Assembly: GCA_964550435.1 (NCBI GenBank)
Contig: CAZJZI010000007.1
Location: 1-64,000 of the forward strand
Length of the DNA: 64,000 nt
From: UBA11400 sp964550435
GTDB taxonomy: Bacteria; Bacteroidota; Rhodothermia; Balneolales; HLUCCA01
Direction: 5' to 3'
The translations under genes were made by a program, and so were the position numbers. This document shows, piece after piece, positions 17,871 to 26,194 of the stretch (positions are counted from its first letter, which is position 1; each line of letters opens with the position of its first letter). A model generated the notes under the pieces. The model searched no databases and was not told the origin of the DNA. It saw only the letters and a program-made list of their open reading frames with translations.

Positions 17871-18590
17871 ATGAAAATCGACCATATTGCTCTCATTACA
17901 ACGGATCCAAATCCAGAGTTTCACGATCAAAAACGGACGGATATTGCTCGTGCGATTGAGGTTCAACCTCAGGACGTTACAGTTTATTATTTTGCCAGGC
18001 ATCCAGAGGGCACCATGCGTGGATGTTTTGAATCACACCATCATATCTGGAAACAGATAGTAAAAAACGGTTATCAGAACGCGTTGATTTTTGAGGATGA
18101 TGTGGTTTTTTTGAAGCGTTTACCTGAAACAGTTTATGCTGACTTTCTACATTTACACACGGATTGGGAGATATTTTATCTGGGCCATAGACCTATCATC
18201 TGGGATACCCGATTGGTTCGAAAAACGGATACCCGTGGATTTGTGGAAGTTAGGTCAAACGATACTCACGCTTATCTGATTCGGTTGGAAGTAGCAGAGA
18301 AACTATCCGCTATTCCATGGGAAAACTCTCATGTTGATATATTTCTGCGTGAACATACAACGAAGTCGTATGCCAAATTTCCGATGCGAGCCATTCAGAA
18401 CGGTCGATTTCTGACCAATTCTTTTTTCAATGGACTCTCAGAGCGCAATAGCCAATACATACGATACGGCCTGCAAAAACCACTAAATCCAATTCGTGCT
18501 ATTTGTTACCTTATATTGGTAGTCGTTGGTCAACCATGGTTTTTTGCAACAAGTACCTGGTTTTGCTTCACCCGAAAACATCCACAATAG
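17871..18590 (+). CDS. Glycosyltransferase family 25 (LPS/LOS type)
   Basis: A protein of 239 residues. The core has the GT25 signature ALIFEDDVVF (about residue 77), preceded by GCFESHHHIWKQIV, where the family usually has a GC-x-SH segment, and followed by WEIFYLGH and the tyrosine-rich AYLIRLEVAEKL. Family members add galactose or glucose to lipooligosaccharide. The C-terminal hydrophobic stretch (about 210-228) could associate with the membrane. It lies 18 bp after the AlkB-like gene and 4 bp before the ABC exporter gene in the same operon, so its product is probably exported or anchored in the envelope. Confidence 0.8.
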   Translation: MKIDHIALITTDPNPEFHDQKRTDIARAIEVQPQDVTVYYFARHPEGTMRGCFESHHHIWKQIVKNGYQNALIFEDDVVFLKRLPETVYADFLHLHTDWEIFYLGHRPIIWDTRLVRKTDTRGFVEVRSNDTHAYLIRLEVAEKLSAIPWENSHVDIFLREHTTKSYAKFPMRAIQNGRFLTNSFFNGLSERNSQYIRYGLQKPLNPIRAICYLILVVVGQPWFFATSTWFCFTRKHPQ

Positions 18591-18594
18591 CACT

Positions 18595-20214
18595 ATGAAG
18601 ATCATCAGACTTCTTCGAAAGGGATCTACGGGATTTCTCATCGGTGCCATTTCAACTGGGGCAGCTTCGGGGCTGTTCCTTACGTTGATGATTCGAATGA
18701 TTCATCAGTCATTGCTTATTGAAGCTCCTGATCCTGTCAGATTTCTTGGGTTTTATTTATTGATCTGGATTCTCTTTGTATTTTGTACCACATTTGCGAC
18801 AGTTTTAACCTCATCAATGGCCCACAAAGCTTTATACAAGCTACGTGAATGGGTAACCGATCAAATACTGGACTTGTCCTATCGCAAGGCTGAAGGACGT
18901 GGAGCTGAGTATTTTCCAGTCCTAACCGAAGACATTCAGACGATATCTTACACGATATATCGGATTCCCGCTATTACCACAGCATCCGCAACGGTCATAG
19001 GATGTTTTGTCTACATGATGTATTTGTCATGGAGTATAACAGTTGGAATTGCACTGCTTTTTGGACTTATTTTCACGGTTATGTCAGCTCTGGGACACCG
19101 GGCACAGTATTTTGCGAAACAAGCCAGAGACCATTATGATAAAATGTATCGGTTCTTTGAAGATTTGGTATACGGACTAAAGGAACTCAAACTCAATCCC
19201 TTTCTGCGAGATCATTACCGTAACACTGTATTTCCGCCCATGATCAAGGCACATCAGCAGCTCAAACTCAAGGAAAATATCCTGTTTAATTTCTCCATTC
19301 GAACCGTTGAAATTTTGTTTTTTCCTACCCTGGGTTTACTTGTTTACAGCATTTTAATGTACCAAATTGCAAGTCCATCGGCATTTAGTGGAGTACTTAC
19401 GGTACTACTATTCATGTTGTCTCCACTCTCAACTTTGGCGAATTTTGCCAGCGAGTATAAAGCCATGCAAGTTTCGATGGATCGATTGAATGCCATGGAA
19501 GATGAAATAACATCTGAAACGGAACGGGGTATCGTTCAAACGGATCTTAAGCCCTTCGTTGGGGCTGTGGGTGAACCTGTACTGCATTTCGAAGCAGTTG
19601 AAGTGAGTTATCAAAGAAATGATGGACAAACGAACTTCCGTTTGGGCCCGGTCTCAATCACCATTCCTGCAGGACAAATCACTTTCATTACGGGTAATAA
19701 TGGTAGCGGGAAGTCGACATTTGCCAAGGTCATTACTGGTTTATATCAACCTGAATCCGGGACCATTCGCTACAATGGGCAAGTAGTTAATTCCGACACG
19801 CTTGCTTCTTATCGGTCCAGGTTCTCTTCGGTGTTTTCAGACTTCCACCTGTTTAGTGAACTGGCTCCTGAAACAGTAGGAGGTGAACGATTGTCTGAGT
19901 GGATACAAAGGTTCGAAATTGCAAATGTGGTACAAGTGCGTGGTAACCGGATTTCGACAACCAGACTTTCACAAGGGCAACGCGAGCGTCTTGCATTCGC
20001 ATTTGCTTGCAGTTATCCATCAGAAATTGTGGTTCTGGATGAAGTATCCTCAAACCAGGATGCAGGATTTCGCAACACAATCTACCATGAAATCCTTCCT
20101 GAGTTAAAGTCCGCAGGAAAAACAGTTATCGTAATTACTCACGATGAGCGCTATTTTGATGTCGCCGACATAATGCTAAAATTCGAAGATGGAAAACTGG
20201 TAACACTATCATGA
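18595..20214 (+). CDS. ABC exporter, PvdE/YojI/SyrD-type (membrane plus ATPase)
   Basis: A fused exporter of 539 residues. About six membrane helices cover residues 1-300. The ATPase has Walker A TGNNGSGKST (about 366), signature LSQGQRERLAFA and Walker B IVVLDEVSSNQD. The short D-loop region and overall form fit the cyclic-peptide/siderophore exporter group (PvdE, SyrD, YojI) better than MsbA. ATG at 18595 is chosen because it follows the GT25 stop by 4 bp; a GTG/ATG further up would overlap GT25. Its stop overlaps the next start as ATGA. The cargo is unknown, but GT25 and Wzi as neighbours suggest an envelope glycan or a modified lipid or peptide. Confidence 0.87.
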   Translation: MKIIRLLRKGSTGFLIGAISTGAASGLFLTLMIRMIHQSLLIEAPDPVRFLGFYLLIWILFVFCTTFATVLTSSMAHKALYKLREWVTDQILDLSYRKAEGRGAEYFPVLTEDIQTISYTIYRIPAITTASATVIGCFVYMMYLSWSITVGIALLFGLIFTVMSALGHRAQYFAKQARDHYDKMYRFFEDLVYGLKELKLNPFLRDHYRNTVFPPMIKAHQQLKLKENILFNFSIRTVEILFFPTLGLLVYSILMYQIASPSAFSGVLTVLLFMLSPLSTLANFASEYKAMQVSMDRLNAMEDEITSETERGIVQTDLKPFVGAVGEPVLHFEAVEVSYQRNDGQTNFRLGPVSITIPAGQITFITGNNGSGKSTFAKVITGLYQPESGTIRYNGQVVNSDTLASYRSRFSSVFSDFHLFSELAPETVGGERLSEWIQRFEIANVVQVRGNRISTTRLSQGQRERLAFAFACSYPSEIVVLDEVSSNQDAGFRNTIYHEILPELKSAGKTVIVITHDERYFDVADIMLKFEDGKLVTLS

Positions 20215-21767
20215 AATTAGTCCAATTTGCAGTTCTGTTAGTTTTATTCGCTTCACCTATCGTGGCTTTTTCTCAAGTCCAAACTCCCGGGACGCTACAT
20301 TCTGATTTCGATAGAGTGATGCGAATATCCGGTGGACTCCCGTCATACTCAGCAGCATATCAGTCAACGATTGAGTACATGAATTCAAGCGATTCGACCT
20401 ATCAAGCCAATTTCGTAAAACGATCGGATGCCATTTTCAAAACCACCTATCGATCGGCCTATGGACGATCGATGAACGATGGTGCACTATGGTATGGACG
20501 TGGATTCACGCACGAACTCCATGCTGGTTTTCAGTACACACGTGGCATTTTGGATGTAACCGTTCAACCTGTACTTTTCTATTCTCAAAATAAAAGTTTT
20601 GATCTGCAGCAGAATCCGATTTATGAGCTCGAATACGATAAATCGAATTACAGTTATCAGTTCGACGCCTTAATCGATTACGTGATTCGTTACGGAGATA
20701 AGCCTTTTGTAAAATTTCATCCCGGACAGTCAGACATCAGTCTAAGATTGAAACACTTTAGAACTGGAATATCTACACAAAACATGTCCGTTGGACCGTC
20801 ATGGTACAATCCGATTCTTTTAAGTACAAATGCGCCTGGTTTCCCACATATATATATCCAGACCCGTCGTCCATTGAAGATTCCACACTTTGATATCGGA
20901 TTCAAACAGGTTTGGGGAGCACTTCATGAGTCAGCGTATTTTGATGAAAATCCGGACAATAATTGGCGCTACTTCGCCGGATTGTTTATTGAGCTTAATC
21001 CTCACTTCGTCCCGGGATTACAACTTGGATTCAATCGTACATTTATTCAACGTGGACAAGATTTTAACCTGTTTTCGGGAGACCCCCTGGTTACATTGTA
21101 TCGGTTTAAAGCTAAACCGGATTTAGAGGACGTTGATCTGGAACTGAACGATGCCTTCGACCAGATTGCGGCAGTAACGGCTCGCTGGAGGCAGCCATCT
21201 GTAGGATTCGAAGCGTATTTTGAGTTCGCCATCAACGATTTTGGAGGTAGTTTCTTCGGATCTCATCCCGATCATTCCAGAGCATATAACATAGGTGTTA
21301 CACAGATTTTTCCCTCTGCAAATGCCTCCAATTACGCCCTTACATTTGAACTGACGAATACGGCAATGTCTAAAACGGGATTTGTCAGACCTCCGGGCAG
21401 CTACTACATCCACATGAGCATAGAACAGGGATACACCAATGGCGGACAAATACTCGGTTCCGGTATGGGTCCGGCAGGTGCTTTGGGATACAATATGTTT
21501 TTCAGAAGGTACACTGATACTGCCCTGCATGGAATCCATATTGAATACAAACGCATAGACGACGACTTCTACTTCCTGTACTTTACCGACAAAGACCGCC
21601 ACGATTTCGAGCTGGGTGCTACCTATCGCACGGTCTTGGCAATGTCGGGATATAACCTCGGGCTGGATTTTGGATACGCCCGAAGGAAAAACATGAACAT
21701 GGTTCCGGGTAATCACCAGAACCAGTTCACCATTGGAGTATCAATTCAATTGAAATCCAGCCGATAG
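20211..21767 (+). CDS. Wzi-like capsule assembly outer-membrane protein
   Basis: A protein of 518 residues with a signal peptide (residues 1-21, cut near AFSQ) and a pattern of alternating aromatic beta strands to the end (FTIGVSIQLKSSR). Features such as ALWYGRGFTHELHAGF, FDIGFKQVWG and FFRRYTDTALHGIHIEYKR fit the Wzi family, whose members tether capsule polysaccharide to the cell surface. Its ATG overlaps the stop of the ABC exporter gene, closing the five-gene operon. The last 27 bp overlap the 3' end of the convergent repeat-protein gene, so both genes encode their final beta strand in the same DNA. Confidence 0.82.
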   Translation: MKLVQFAVLLVLFASPIVAFSQVQTPGTLHSDFDRVMRISGGLPSYSAAYQSTIEYMNSSDSTYQANFVKRSDAIFKTTYRSAYGRSMNDGALWYGRGFTHELHAGFQYTRGILDVTVQPVLFYSQNKSFDLQQNPIYELEYDKSNYSYQFDALIDYVIRYGDKPFVKFHPGQSDISLRLKHFRTGISTQNMSVGPSWYNPILLSTNAPGFPHIYIQTRRPLKIPHFDIGFKQVWGALHESAYFDENPDNNWRYFAGLFIELNPHFVPGLQLGFNRTFIQRGQDFNLFSGDPLVTLYRFKAKPDLEDVDLELNDAFDQIAAVTARWRQPSVGFEAYFEFAINDFGGSFFGSHPDHSRAYNIGVTQIFPSANASNYALTFELTNTAMSKTGFVRPPGSYYIHMSIEQGYTNGGQILGSGMGPAGALGYNMFFRRYTDTALHGIHIEYKRIDDDFYFLYFTDKDRHDFELGATYRTVLAMSGYNLGLDFGYARRKNMNMVPGNHQNQFTIGVSIQLKSSR

Positions 21768-23063
21768 TCCGACCCAGAACTTGAATTCACGACCTTTACG
21801 TGTGATGTCGTGAATAGTGTACCAGGTGTAATCATCGTTTCGAGGGTCACGAGACACCATCATGTTGAATGTAGGTCCGGCATAGAAACTGAGTCCATTT
21901 CTGAGGTCTTTTCCGAAAAGATAACGATAGCTGTAGATATGGTTCAGGCTCGAATCGTTGTATTCACCTTCCTGAATATGTTGAATGGTGAAATCCTGAT
22001 TGAGGTAGTATCCAGCATAACGAGGATTCTCCCATGCTTCATCCAGTGGACGATGGAGGCCGATTGACCATGCCAGTGCCCAGACATCGCGATCGGTAAT
22101 TGTGGGATTGTAACCAACAGACAGCATGTTATAGACTTCATGGGTACCAGTTTTGAGACCAGCGTAGAGCATGCCACCATCATTAGCCCAGACGTCGAAT
22201 TGGTGACGACCGTTATCATACCAGCTAATGAGTCCAACTGGAACGCCTTCAAAGTGGTCGCCAAGGTTTAGCAGACCAACCTGAATACCTTGGCCATCTT
22301 CGACATAGTTGACGATACCGGCAACCTGAATACCCTGAAAATCTTCTGCGATGTTAGTGATTCCCGCCAATTGAATCCCCTGAGTGTATTCTGAGTAGTT
22401 AACTATACCACTCATAGCAATTCCCTGAAAATCGTCGGAATAGTTTACAATACCGGCATAGTAGATACCTTGTGCTTCTCCACCTGCAATATTTGCGATT
22501 CCGGCACCCACAAGACCTTGTGACGAGCCGTTACTGACGTTCGCTATTCCGGCAAATTGTAAACCTTGCATGTTACCATTTGTTACGTTGGCGATTCCGG
22601 ACAACTGGACCCCCTGCATTTCATCGTTGCTCATGTTTAAGATTCCGGAAAGCTGGAGTCCTTGCATGCTGCCGTTTGCAACGTTTGTGATACCGGCAAG
22701 TTGAAGCCCTTGCATGTCGCCATTCGCTATGTTGCCAATGCCACCTAAGTGTAGTCCTTGCATTTCTCCGCCAGAATAATTGAATGCTCCAATTTGTGTA
22801 CCTCGAGAGTAATACTTGTTAATGTTGATCGGGCCAATTTCGAATCCGTCGAGTCCGCCGTGATATCCAGCGATTAGATTAAAAGAATACTTGGCAGTGT
22901 ATTTTGGTGCTTCAACACCATTTGAACTGATTCCAGGCACCAGCGTAACTCGATACTTACGGTATTTCAGATCGTAGTTGTCGTGGTCATTGTAATCTTG
23001 TGCGGTTGCCACAATCGTGAACCCAATAAGTAACAACGTGATGGTCAGTATTTTTTTACCCAT
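21741..23063 (-). CDS. LA_2272-type surface repeat protein
   Basis: A protein of 440 residues with a signal peptide (MGKKILTITLLLIGFTIVA...AQ). Between residues 80 and 300 it is almost entirely tandem repeats of about 18-20 residues with the core MQGLQLAGIxNxxNG. About ten units are recognisable, drifting towards FQGIQVAGIVNY at the end, and a beta-strand-rich C-terminal domain ends in FWVGLSAGFQLN. I recognise this as the LA_2272 surface repeat family. The regular QGxQ/AGIxN spacing suggests a beta-solenoid exposed on the surface. Function is not known. The gene is convergent with, and overlaps, the Wzi-like gene. Confidence 0.8.
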   Translation of the reverse strand: MGKKILTITLLLIGFTIVATAQDYNDHDNYDLKYRKYRVTLVPGISSNGVEAPKYTAKYSFNLIAGYHGGLDGFEIGPININKYYSRGTQIGAFNYSGGEMQGLHLGGIGNIANGDMQGLQLAGITNVANGSMQGLQLSGILNMSNDEMQGVQLSGIANVTNGNMQGLQFAGIANVSNGSSQGLVGAGIANIAGGEAQGIYYAGIVNYSDDFQGIAMSGIVNYSEYTQGIQLAGITNIAEDFQGIQVAGIVNYVEDGQGIQVGLLNLGDHFEGVPVGLISWYDNGRHQFDVWANDGGMLYAGLKTGTHEVYNMLSVGYNPTITDRDVWALAWSIGLHRPLDEAWENPRYAGYYLNQDFTIQHIQEGEYNDSSLNHIYSYRYLFGKDLRNGLSFYAGPTFNMMVSRDPRNDDYTWYTIHDITRKGREFKFWVGLSAGFQLN

Positions 23064-23280
23064 GATATCTTTTCTTTAGAATGTAGATAATAACTTTTCA
23101 ATTGTAACTGAATCACTCTTTTACGGAAGTTTACAAGCTCTTGTTCATGGCAAAACACCCAAAAGAGGGATTTTTTTTGCAGATTTGAATCCAATCTTCT
23201 GAATTGAGTATTGCATTTCCTATATTCATGCGGTCGTATAGGTGAATACCTTGTCAATGTGAACTTAAAATCTATGTGGT

Positions 23281-24813
23281 ATGGCTAAACAATCTGCCGA
23301 AGAAAGCACCAATAAGAGTGGATTTCTGAATAAAGCACTGGACTGGATTGAACGAAATGGAAACAAACTGCCTGATCCGGCAATACTGTTTCTGATGTTA
23401 ATGATCTTGGTATGGATTTTCTCGGCGTTTTTGTCGCCAATGACGTTCTCAGAGCTTGATCCCAGATCTGGCCAACCGTTAACGGTCAATAACTTGTTAT
23501 CTCTCGAGAAATTCGCCTCATTTATGAGCAACATGATCACTGTGTTCATGAATTTTGCTCCACTTGGAGTAGTATTGGTAGCGATGTTGGGTGTTGGTGT
23601 AGCTGAGCACTCCGGATATATCAATGCGGGACTCAAAAAACTCCTGAACTTCACCCCAAGGTTCATGCTTACACCAATGTTGATCCTGGTTGCAATTGTG
23701 TCACACACTGCTGCTGACGCCGGATATGTACTGGTTATTCCTCTTGGAGGGGTGATTTTTTATGCCGCCGGCCGACACCCACTAGCTGGTATAGCCGCAG
23801 CCTTTGCCGGGGTTTCTGGCGGATTCGCAGCGAATTTTATTCCTTCTGCTATTGACCCGTTACTACAAAGTTTTACCCAATNNNNNNNNNNGTTGAATAA
23901 CTGGTTTTTTACTGGATTTTCATCACTTTTGATCGTTGGAGTTGGCTGGTACATCACCGATAAAATCGTTGAGCCACGTTTAGCGAATGCAAAAATCGAC
24001 TCAGCTACCGAAGATCTGCCCAAAATGGAAGATATTTCTGCCAAAGAATCCAAAGCATTCTGGATTGCGTCGCTTTTTGTTTTGGTTACTCTCGTGACGT
24101 TGGTTGTTTGGGCACTACCTGCTGATTCCTCTCTTAGAAATCCAGCTACAGGTAGTCTTACTGATTTCCAATCGCCACTAATGCGTATGATTGTCCCGCT
24201 GATTTTTCTGGTAGCTGTAGTTCCAGGTGTGATTTATGGATTTTTGTCAGGTAGCTTTAAATCGAGTAAAGATCTGATTGGCACGATGACTAAAGCCATG
24301 AATTCCATGGCCTACTATATCGTTATGGCGTTCTTCTGTGCCTTGTTTATTGATGCCTTCGTGAACTCCAATATTGGGGCGTTGATTGCAATCAAGGGAG
24401 CTAACTTCCTGCAAAGCCTGGCATTGCCACCTCAGATAACTATCGTTGGCATCATTCTGCTCTCTGCTTTTGTTAACCTGCTGATTGGTTCTGCGTCTGC
24501 GAAGTGGGCATTAATATCTCCGATTTTTGTTCCGATGCTTATGCAACTGGGGATCTCACCGGACCTTACACAGGCGGCATATCGGGTTGGGGATTCAGTC
24601 TCGAACATTATTACACCTTTATTGCCTTACTTCCCATTGGTTGTAGTTTATTCTCAGAGATATGTGAAGAACACTGGAATTGGCACATTGGTGTCGATGA
24701 TGTTGCCATATACCGTGATCTTCCTGATATCATGGTCCATTTTCTTGCTCATTTACTGGGCACTGGGAATCCCACTTGGACTTCAGGCAACATACGTGTA
24801 TCCCGCACCTTGA
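23281..24813 (+). CDS. AbgT-family transporter
   Basis: An inner-membrane transporter of about 510 residues with 11-13 predicted helices. Family signatures are visible: LPDPAILFLML near the N terminus, the HTAADAGYVLVIPLGG segment (residues 140-155), and SASAKWALISPIFVPMLMQLGISP near the C terminus. AbgT proteins import p-aminobenzoyl-glutamate or export sulfonamide-like compounds. A 10-N gap (23882-23891) removes about four residues after FTQ. The frame continues across it, but the missing residues are not known. The nucleotidyltransferase gene follows after 17 bp. Confidence 0.88.
   Translation: MAKQSAEESTNKSGFLNKALDWIERNGNKLPDPAILFLMLMILVWIFSAFLSPMTFSELDPRSGQPLTVNNLLSLEKFASFMSNMITVFMNFAPLGVVLVAMLGVGVAEHSGYINAGLKKLLNFTPRFMLTPMLILVAIVSHTAADAGYVLVIPLGGVIFYAAGRHPLAGIAAAFAGVSGGFAANFIPSAIDPLLQSFTQXXXXLNNWFFTGFSSLLIVGVGWYITDKIVEPRLANAKIDSATEDLPKMEDISAKESKAFWIASLFVLVTLVTLVVWALPADSSLRNPATGSLTDFQSPLMRMIVPLIFLVAVVPGVIYGFLSGSFKSSKDLIGTMTKAMNSMAYYIVMAFFCALFIDAFVNSNIGALIAIKGANFLQSLALPPQITIVGIILLSAFVNLLIGSASAKWALISPIFVPMLMQLGISPDLTQAAYRVGDSVSNIITPLLPYFPLVVVYSQRYVKNTGIGTLVSMMLPYTVIFLISWSIFLLIYWALGIPLGLQATYVYPAP
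23882..23891. other. Assembly gap (10 N)
   Basis: Ten N inside the AbgT gene. The family alignment could show whether the missing piece is really this short. Confidence 0.99.
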
Positions 24814-24830
24814 TCTAACCCATTTTATCC

Positions 24831-25502
24831 ATGTCCCTGGATGGACTTTTTCAGGAATTAAATGACCTGTATGCCTCCGGGGACGGGGTGCTTGGGACCT
24901 ACGTATCCGGTAGTGCTGCATATGGTGGTATGCATGAATACTCGGATGTCGATTATTACGTGCTGACGAAGTCCCATCACGGAATGTCCGAGCGTATTTT
25001 GGGAGCGACAAAAGTTGAAGTCCGCTGGCGCACTAGAACTGAAATTGAACTCGACATTGCCCAAGGCGGTATGTTCATATATCAGTTGATGGATGCCAAA
25101 CCACTTGTAGATCCAAACGGGGCTGTAACTGAATTAATTCAAGAATCTCACGAGAGATTTGATAGCTATAAGCCTACCAAAGAAGTGCTAAAATCACTAC
25201 AATTTCGCCTTGGGGAGGCCAAAAATAAGCTATTGGCAGCGATTTCGACTGGTGACGTAGCTAAAATGGGCTATTTGACCGGAGTTTACTCCCCACTTTT
25301 ACTGGAAACAATATTTGTCCTGGCTGGGAAGCCTCCCGCCCCAGCATCCGTAGCCTGGCGTTGGCTGGACAGACTTCCGGGGTTGAATCCGCAGGGAATT
25401 GAACAAATTCGGAACGTGTTTGCATTACCGGCTACAGAAAAAGCGGCCGCAATGGCCAGGCAAATGGATCAGTTTTTTGGTTTAGCAATCAGTAAACGGT
25501 AA
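24831..25502 (+). CDS. Polymerase-beta-like nucleotidyltransferase
   Basis: A protein of 223 residues. The N-terminal catalytic core has TYVSGSAAYGGMHEYSDVDYYV (split here as GSAAYGG, then DVDYY), the G-S-x(n)-D-x-D pattern of DNA polymerase-beta-fold nucleotidyltransferases, with a third acidic residue in ELDIAQ (about 72). A helical C-terminal domain (100-215) resembles those of aminoglycoside or small-molecule adenylyltransferases (the LinB/AadA style). The target is not known; antibiotic modification is possible but unproved. Its stop codon lies inside a GTAAACG GTAAACG repeat, so the last residues SKR are encoded by the repeat edge. Confidence 0.75.
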   Translation: MSLDGLFQELNDLYASGDGVLGTYVSGSAAYGGMHEYSDVDYYVLTKSHHGMSERILGATKVEVRWRTRTEIELDIAQGGMFIYQLMDAKPLVDPNGAVTELIQESHERFDSYKPTKEVLKSLQFRLGEAKNKLLAAISTGDVAKMGYLTGVYSPLLLETIFVLAGKPPAPASVAWRWLDRLPGLNPQGIEQIRNVFALPATEKAAAMARQMDQFFGLAISKR

Positions 25503-25508
25503 ACGGCC
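25491..25508. repeat. Short heptamer repeat spanning a stop codon
   Basis: A-GTAAACG-GTAAACG-GCCCTTCC covers the end of the nucleotidyltransferase gene; the TAA stop is inside the second unit. The same order (GTAAACN units, then GCCCATCC) occurs at 16357 and 34953. Confidence 0.75.
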
Positions 25509-25517
25509 CTTCCAGGT

Positions 25518-25760
25518 CTATTCTCTGACGACTTCTCCGTTTGGCATGATGCGCTCACCCGGACGAGGTTCGGTAGTGGGGAATGCATCAAGAGGAACAC
25601 TTTGGTCGCGGTCGCGAGGCACATAGTGATTGTGATTACCGTGCGGAATCACGATATATGGCCGGTCGTCGAATACTCCAACCGAATCTACGATTACGAT
25701 GCCAGAAATAATCACTGCGATGACCGCAAAAATCAGTCTTCTTTTAAGCTTTGTGTTCAT
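25518..25760 (-). CDS. Small membrane-anchored protein with a histidine-triad (HxxHxH) motif
   Basis: An 80-residue protein from the ATG at 25760 (MNTKLKRRLIF). One N-terminal membrane helix (about 8-27) is followed by VFDDRPYIVIPHGNHNHYVPRD and a proline/charge-rich tail ending GEVVRE. The PHGNHNHYVP segment (residues 38-47) matches the HGDHxHYIP motif of streptococcal Pht zinc-binding proteins, so a single zinc site outside the membrane is plausible. No other zinc-uptake gene is adjacent. A longer reading from 25817 adds repeat-derived residues and is rejected. That it is a real gene is supported by its coherent anchor-plus-motif design. Confidence 0.6.
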   Translation of the reverse strand: MNTKLKRRLIFAVIAVIISGIVIVDSVGVFDDRPYIVIPHGNHNHYVPRDRDQSVPLDAFPTTEPRPGERIMPNGEVVRE

Positions 25761-25802
25761 GGCTAAAAGATAAGAACAGAAAACAATAATTTGAATATAA
25801 TT

Positions 25803-25898
25803 TAGTACACAGTACACTGAGTTTTGAATAGGGACGAGCGACGAGCGATGAGAGATACTCTTGTCCCTTCTCTCTTTTCTGAATTCGCGAAGCGAATT
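25803..25898. repeat. Heptamer array followed by a 7-3-7 microhairpin
   Basis: The array reads AGTACAC AGTACAC, then GACGAGC GACGAGC GATGAGA, then TTGTCCC TTCTCTC TTTTCTG. It is followed by AATTCGC-GAA-GCGAATT (25882-25898), a perfect 7-bp stem with a 3-nt loop. No gene is visible in the 434-bp spacer 25761-26194, which also holds the hairpin element and the ACCCACT array listed separately. Confidence 0.7.
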
Positions 25899-26034
25899 TA
25901 TAGCAACTTCCGGATTGATTGATTAGATAGATTTAAAGATTTTACCATCAATAATGTTAGATAGTTTCGTTGTGTGATGTAGTCCGCTGAGTTTTGTTTC
26001 ACAAAAATAGGCGTCCTCCATTCACACAACGCAA

Positions 26035-26107
26035 CCCATTTCGCTCACGACGTTCACGATCGAAGAGCAAAGACTTCGCGCTAAAGCGCTTGTGTTTGCT
26101 CTTCGAT
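26035..26107. repeat. Dispersed hairpin repeat, copy A
   Basis: After a leader CCCATTTCGCTCAC...CGTTCACGAT comes a perfect 13-bp stem, ATCGAAGAGCAAA (26059-26071) with TTTGCTCTTCGAT (26095-26107). It encloses GACTTC, an inner stem GCGCT/AGCGC and TTGTG. The same element lies at 30770-30861 with a compensatory change in the inner stem. Confidence 0.8.
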
Positions 26108-26121
26108 TCCCACTTCCTACA

Positions 26122-26184
26122 ACCCACTACCCACTACCCACTACCCACTACCCACTACCCACTACCCACTACCCACTTCCCACT
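26122..26184. repeat. Heptamer tandem array, ACCCACT x8 plus TCCCACT
   Basis: Eight perfect ACCCACT units (26122-26177) and one variant unit lie directly upstream of the Ada-like gene; the array ends 10 bp before its ATG. Any 5' leader of that gene would contain it. The sequence has no spacers, so it is not a CRISPR array. Confidence 0.95.
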
Positions 26185-26194
26185 AACTCAGAAT

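Noticed and set aside
21123..21716. Minus-strand reading frame of 197 codons
   Set aside because: It lies fully inside the Wzi-like gene and has no signature; the Wzi reading has a signal peptide and beta-strand pattern.
26122..26184. Possible CRISPR array
   Set aside because: Units are 7 bp, directly abutting, with no spacers. It is a simple tandem array.
25994..26194. N-terminal extension of the Ada-like protein
   Set aside because: It translates the hairpin element and ACCCACT repeat; the AraC domain starts right after the ATG at 26195.
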